Source of the DNA: Neocallimastix lanati (nom. inval.)
Taxonomy: Eukaryota > Neocallimastigomycota > Neocallimastigomycetes > Neocallimastigales > Neocallimastigaceae
Direction of reading: 5' to 3'
DNA: 10,724 nucleotides
Assembly: GCA_016946835.1 (NCBI GenBank)
Contig: JACVTC010000728.1
Span: forward strand, 1 to 10,724
Below, piece by piece: positions 9,601 to 10,724 of the stretch. The translations under genes were made by a program, and so were the position numbers. The number at the start of each line of letters is the position of its first letter. Position 1 is the stretch's first letter. Under the pieces are notes generated by a model that worked only from the letters and a program-made list of their open reading frames with translations, made no database searches and was not told the DNA's origin.

Positions 9601-10724
9601 ACATCGAGATTTCCGTAATAATCAGTATTTTCAATTTCATTACTTTGATTAATAAGGTAATAACCCTCTCCCTTAAATACAACAAAATAATTCTTTCCAG
9701 CTTCAATTAGAACGGATTTTATATTTTCAGTTCCTGGGAAATTACTATTTCCGTTAATATAATAGTAATTAGGGGTTAGTTCATTACTAGTATTTCCAAA
9801 GTTATTATTATCTAATACTAATTGGTTACTTCTATTTATATCACCAATTGAATCTGAACCGGTGTTAGGATTACATTTAGTTCCATCACATCTATACCAT
9901 ATTTCACCTTTTAGATAGTAGCCACTTGTAGCACGACAAGATTCATTTTTATCACAATAATACATTTTTGTTCCAATACCTATGTCTTGAACCTCAGCTT
10001 CTTTTCCACCATTTAATAAAATAGCTGTATTTTTTCCTTTTTCACATTTATCACTTTTTTTGATAGCTAAAACACCTTTTCCAAAGCAATAACTATCTAC
10101 AACTAAATTGTTAGGGCATGGATTACTTGCACTGGTACATTCAGTAATAACATAGCTACTGTTAACTACTAATTTGCTACCACTAGATTCAGTAGAATCT
10201 ACTTTATCAATACCATACACAGAGGTTATCATTAATTAAAATAACATTTTGTGCATCAGGGAAGGCGTTCTTCGCAGTTTTTTCTATAGAAATAGTTTTA
10301 ATAGTACCAGAGCTTTCAATAAGTCCAGATGGCTTACTTTTATTATCACATATTTTGTATAAGCCGGTGCTTGCTTCAATAATCAAATCACCATAATTGG
10401 AGCATGTTCCTGAAAGTTTTTGAACCACACTACACATTCCTGAAGCACATTTATACGCTTGATTAATTCCATCGCCACTAACATACCATCCAGAATATGG
10501 AATTTTATCTTCTCCATAATCATTTTTCAATTCACACTTTCCAATTTGTTCACTACAAAGATAAATGAATTTAGAAGCTTCAGTTGTTGCAATTTTATCA
10601 CCAGATAACAAAATATAATTACTTTTAATTAATAATCCTATTTTCATTTTGCTTGCTTCCGATATGACAGGATATGTCAATCCGGCAAATCCATCTTCTT
10701 TATATGTATAGATAATTCTTTTTC
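6633..10724 (-). CDS. Scaffoldin-like cysteine-patterned repeat protein, 5'-partial, split by seven single-base frame changes
   Basis: About 1,360 codons read from the right window edge to a TAA at 6633-6635. The frame is open to base 10722, so the start and any signal peptide lie outside. Open segments, in order: 10724-10207, 10232-9507, 9516-9304, 9428-8973, 9034-8282, 8270-7797, 7861-7094, 7157-6633. Each break is repaired by one base (see findings). The protein is built from repeated short motifs: YKC/YYC followed by a G-C or S-C pair; GWY/GYY-(I/L/F)-N; a CxxxGxLI...KLC block (for example C codons at 10404/10350, 8824/8776, 8000/7952); and an FPDA/FP block. This resembles the large secreted scaffoldin-like proteins of anaerobic fungi, which are thought to array dockerin-bearing cellulases outside the cell. 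No catalytic domain, cohesin of bacterial type, membrane segment or anchor is visible; the tail is polar and Asn-rich. An AATAAA-like hexamer lies at 6613-6608. Another repeat-type secreted protein is possible. Confidence 0.7.
8000..10404 (-). repeat. Diverged intragenic protein repeats (CxxxGxLI...KLC / FP / GWY modules)
   Basis: Within the scaffoldin-like gene a block of the form C-(3)-G-x-(L/E)-(I/V)-(10 or so)-(K/Y)(L/I)C recurs. Copies have first Cys codons near 10404, 8824 and 8000, and a more diverged copy is near 9311-9251. About 20-35 residues later comes an FP motif: FPDA at about 10263 and 7853, FPSI at about 8698. Then comes a hydrophobic strand-like stretch, a YKC...C pair and a GWY/NWY/GYY-(I/F/V/L) motif. 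Spacing is uneven and identity low at the DNA level, so these are old protein repeats rather than recent DNA duplications. Confidence 0.6.

Noticed and set aside
9518-9706. Ile/Leu-rich minus-strand open frame overlapping the main frame
   Set aside because: Out of frame with the repeat motifs; AT-bias shadow.
7094-10232. Introns as the cause of the seven frame changes
   Set aside because: The overlaps are short and coding through; one-base repair restores the motifs at each site. At the 10.2 kb junction the candidate GT...AG spans I tried have the wrong length to restore frame. I did not test every possible span at the other six.

Overview
The window looks like nuclear DNA from an extremely AT-rich eukaryote, most likely an anaerobic gut fungus (Neocallimastigomycota: Neocallimastix, Piromyces, Anaeromyces or a relative). 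Three things suggest this. Intergenic DNA is very AT-rich and dense in poly(A)/poly(T) runs of 15-33 bases and AAT/TTA microsatellites. There is a decayed LINE-type retrotransposon. The right third encodes, on the minus strand, a long cysteine-patterned, GWY/FPDA-repeat protein resembling the large scaffoldin-like proteins of anaerobic fungi. The taxon and the scaffoldin assignment are recognition-level inferences; no search was run.

Layout. 1-540: AT-rich DNA without a supportable gene. About 540-1920 (+): a broken LINE ORF2 relic with readable pieces of endonuclease, linker and N-terminal reverse transcriptase, shifted or stopped many times. It is interrupted at 1233-1310 by a near-perfect poly(A)/poly(T) hairpin. 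1920-4660: low-complexity intergenic DNA with a telomere-like, G-quadruplex-capable patch (2446-2505), a G/AG tract (2809-2833), a 187-bp TTA microsatellite (3534-3720) and a TA/T tract (4256-4309). 4660-5105: a possible fold-back element with imperfect inverted ends around a diverged tandem repeat. 5660-6085 (-): an island of clearly higher GC with two readable relic coding stretches of unrecognised origin. 6105-6283: two strong AT-rich inverted repeats. 6572-6632: an ATT/AAT microsatellite directly behind the scaffoldin-like gene's stop codon.

6633-10724 (-): one long reading frame of roughly 1,360 codons, open at the right edge (5' end missing) and ending at a TAA at 6633-6635. It is cut into eight open segments by seven frame changes. 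Each is repaired by a single-base change, at six sites in a short homopolymer and at the seventh in a base pair doublet, and the protein repeat pattern runs across every break. This suggests assembly or read errors in one intact gene rather than eight genes or introns, although a young pseudogene cannot be excluded.

Functionally, the only likely live gene is the scaffoldin-like protein, which in this family would be secreted and help organise plant-cell-wall-degrading enzymes. Everything else visible is transposon debris and simple sequence.
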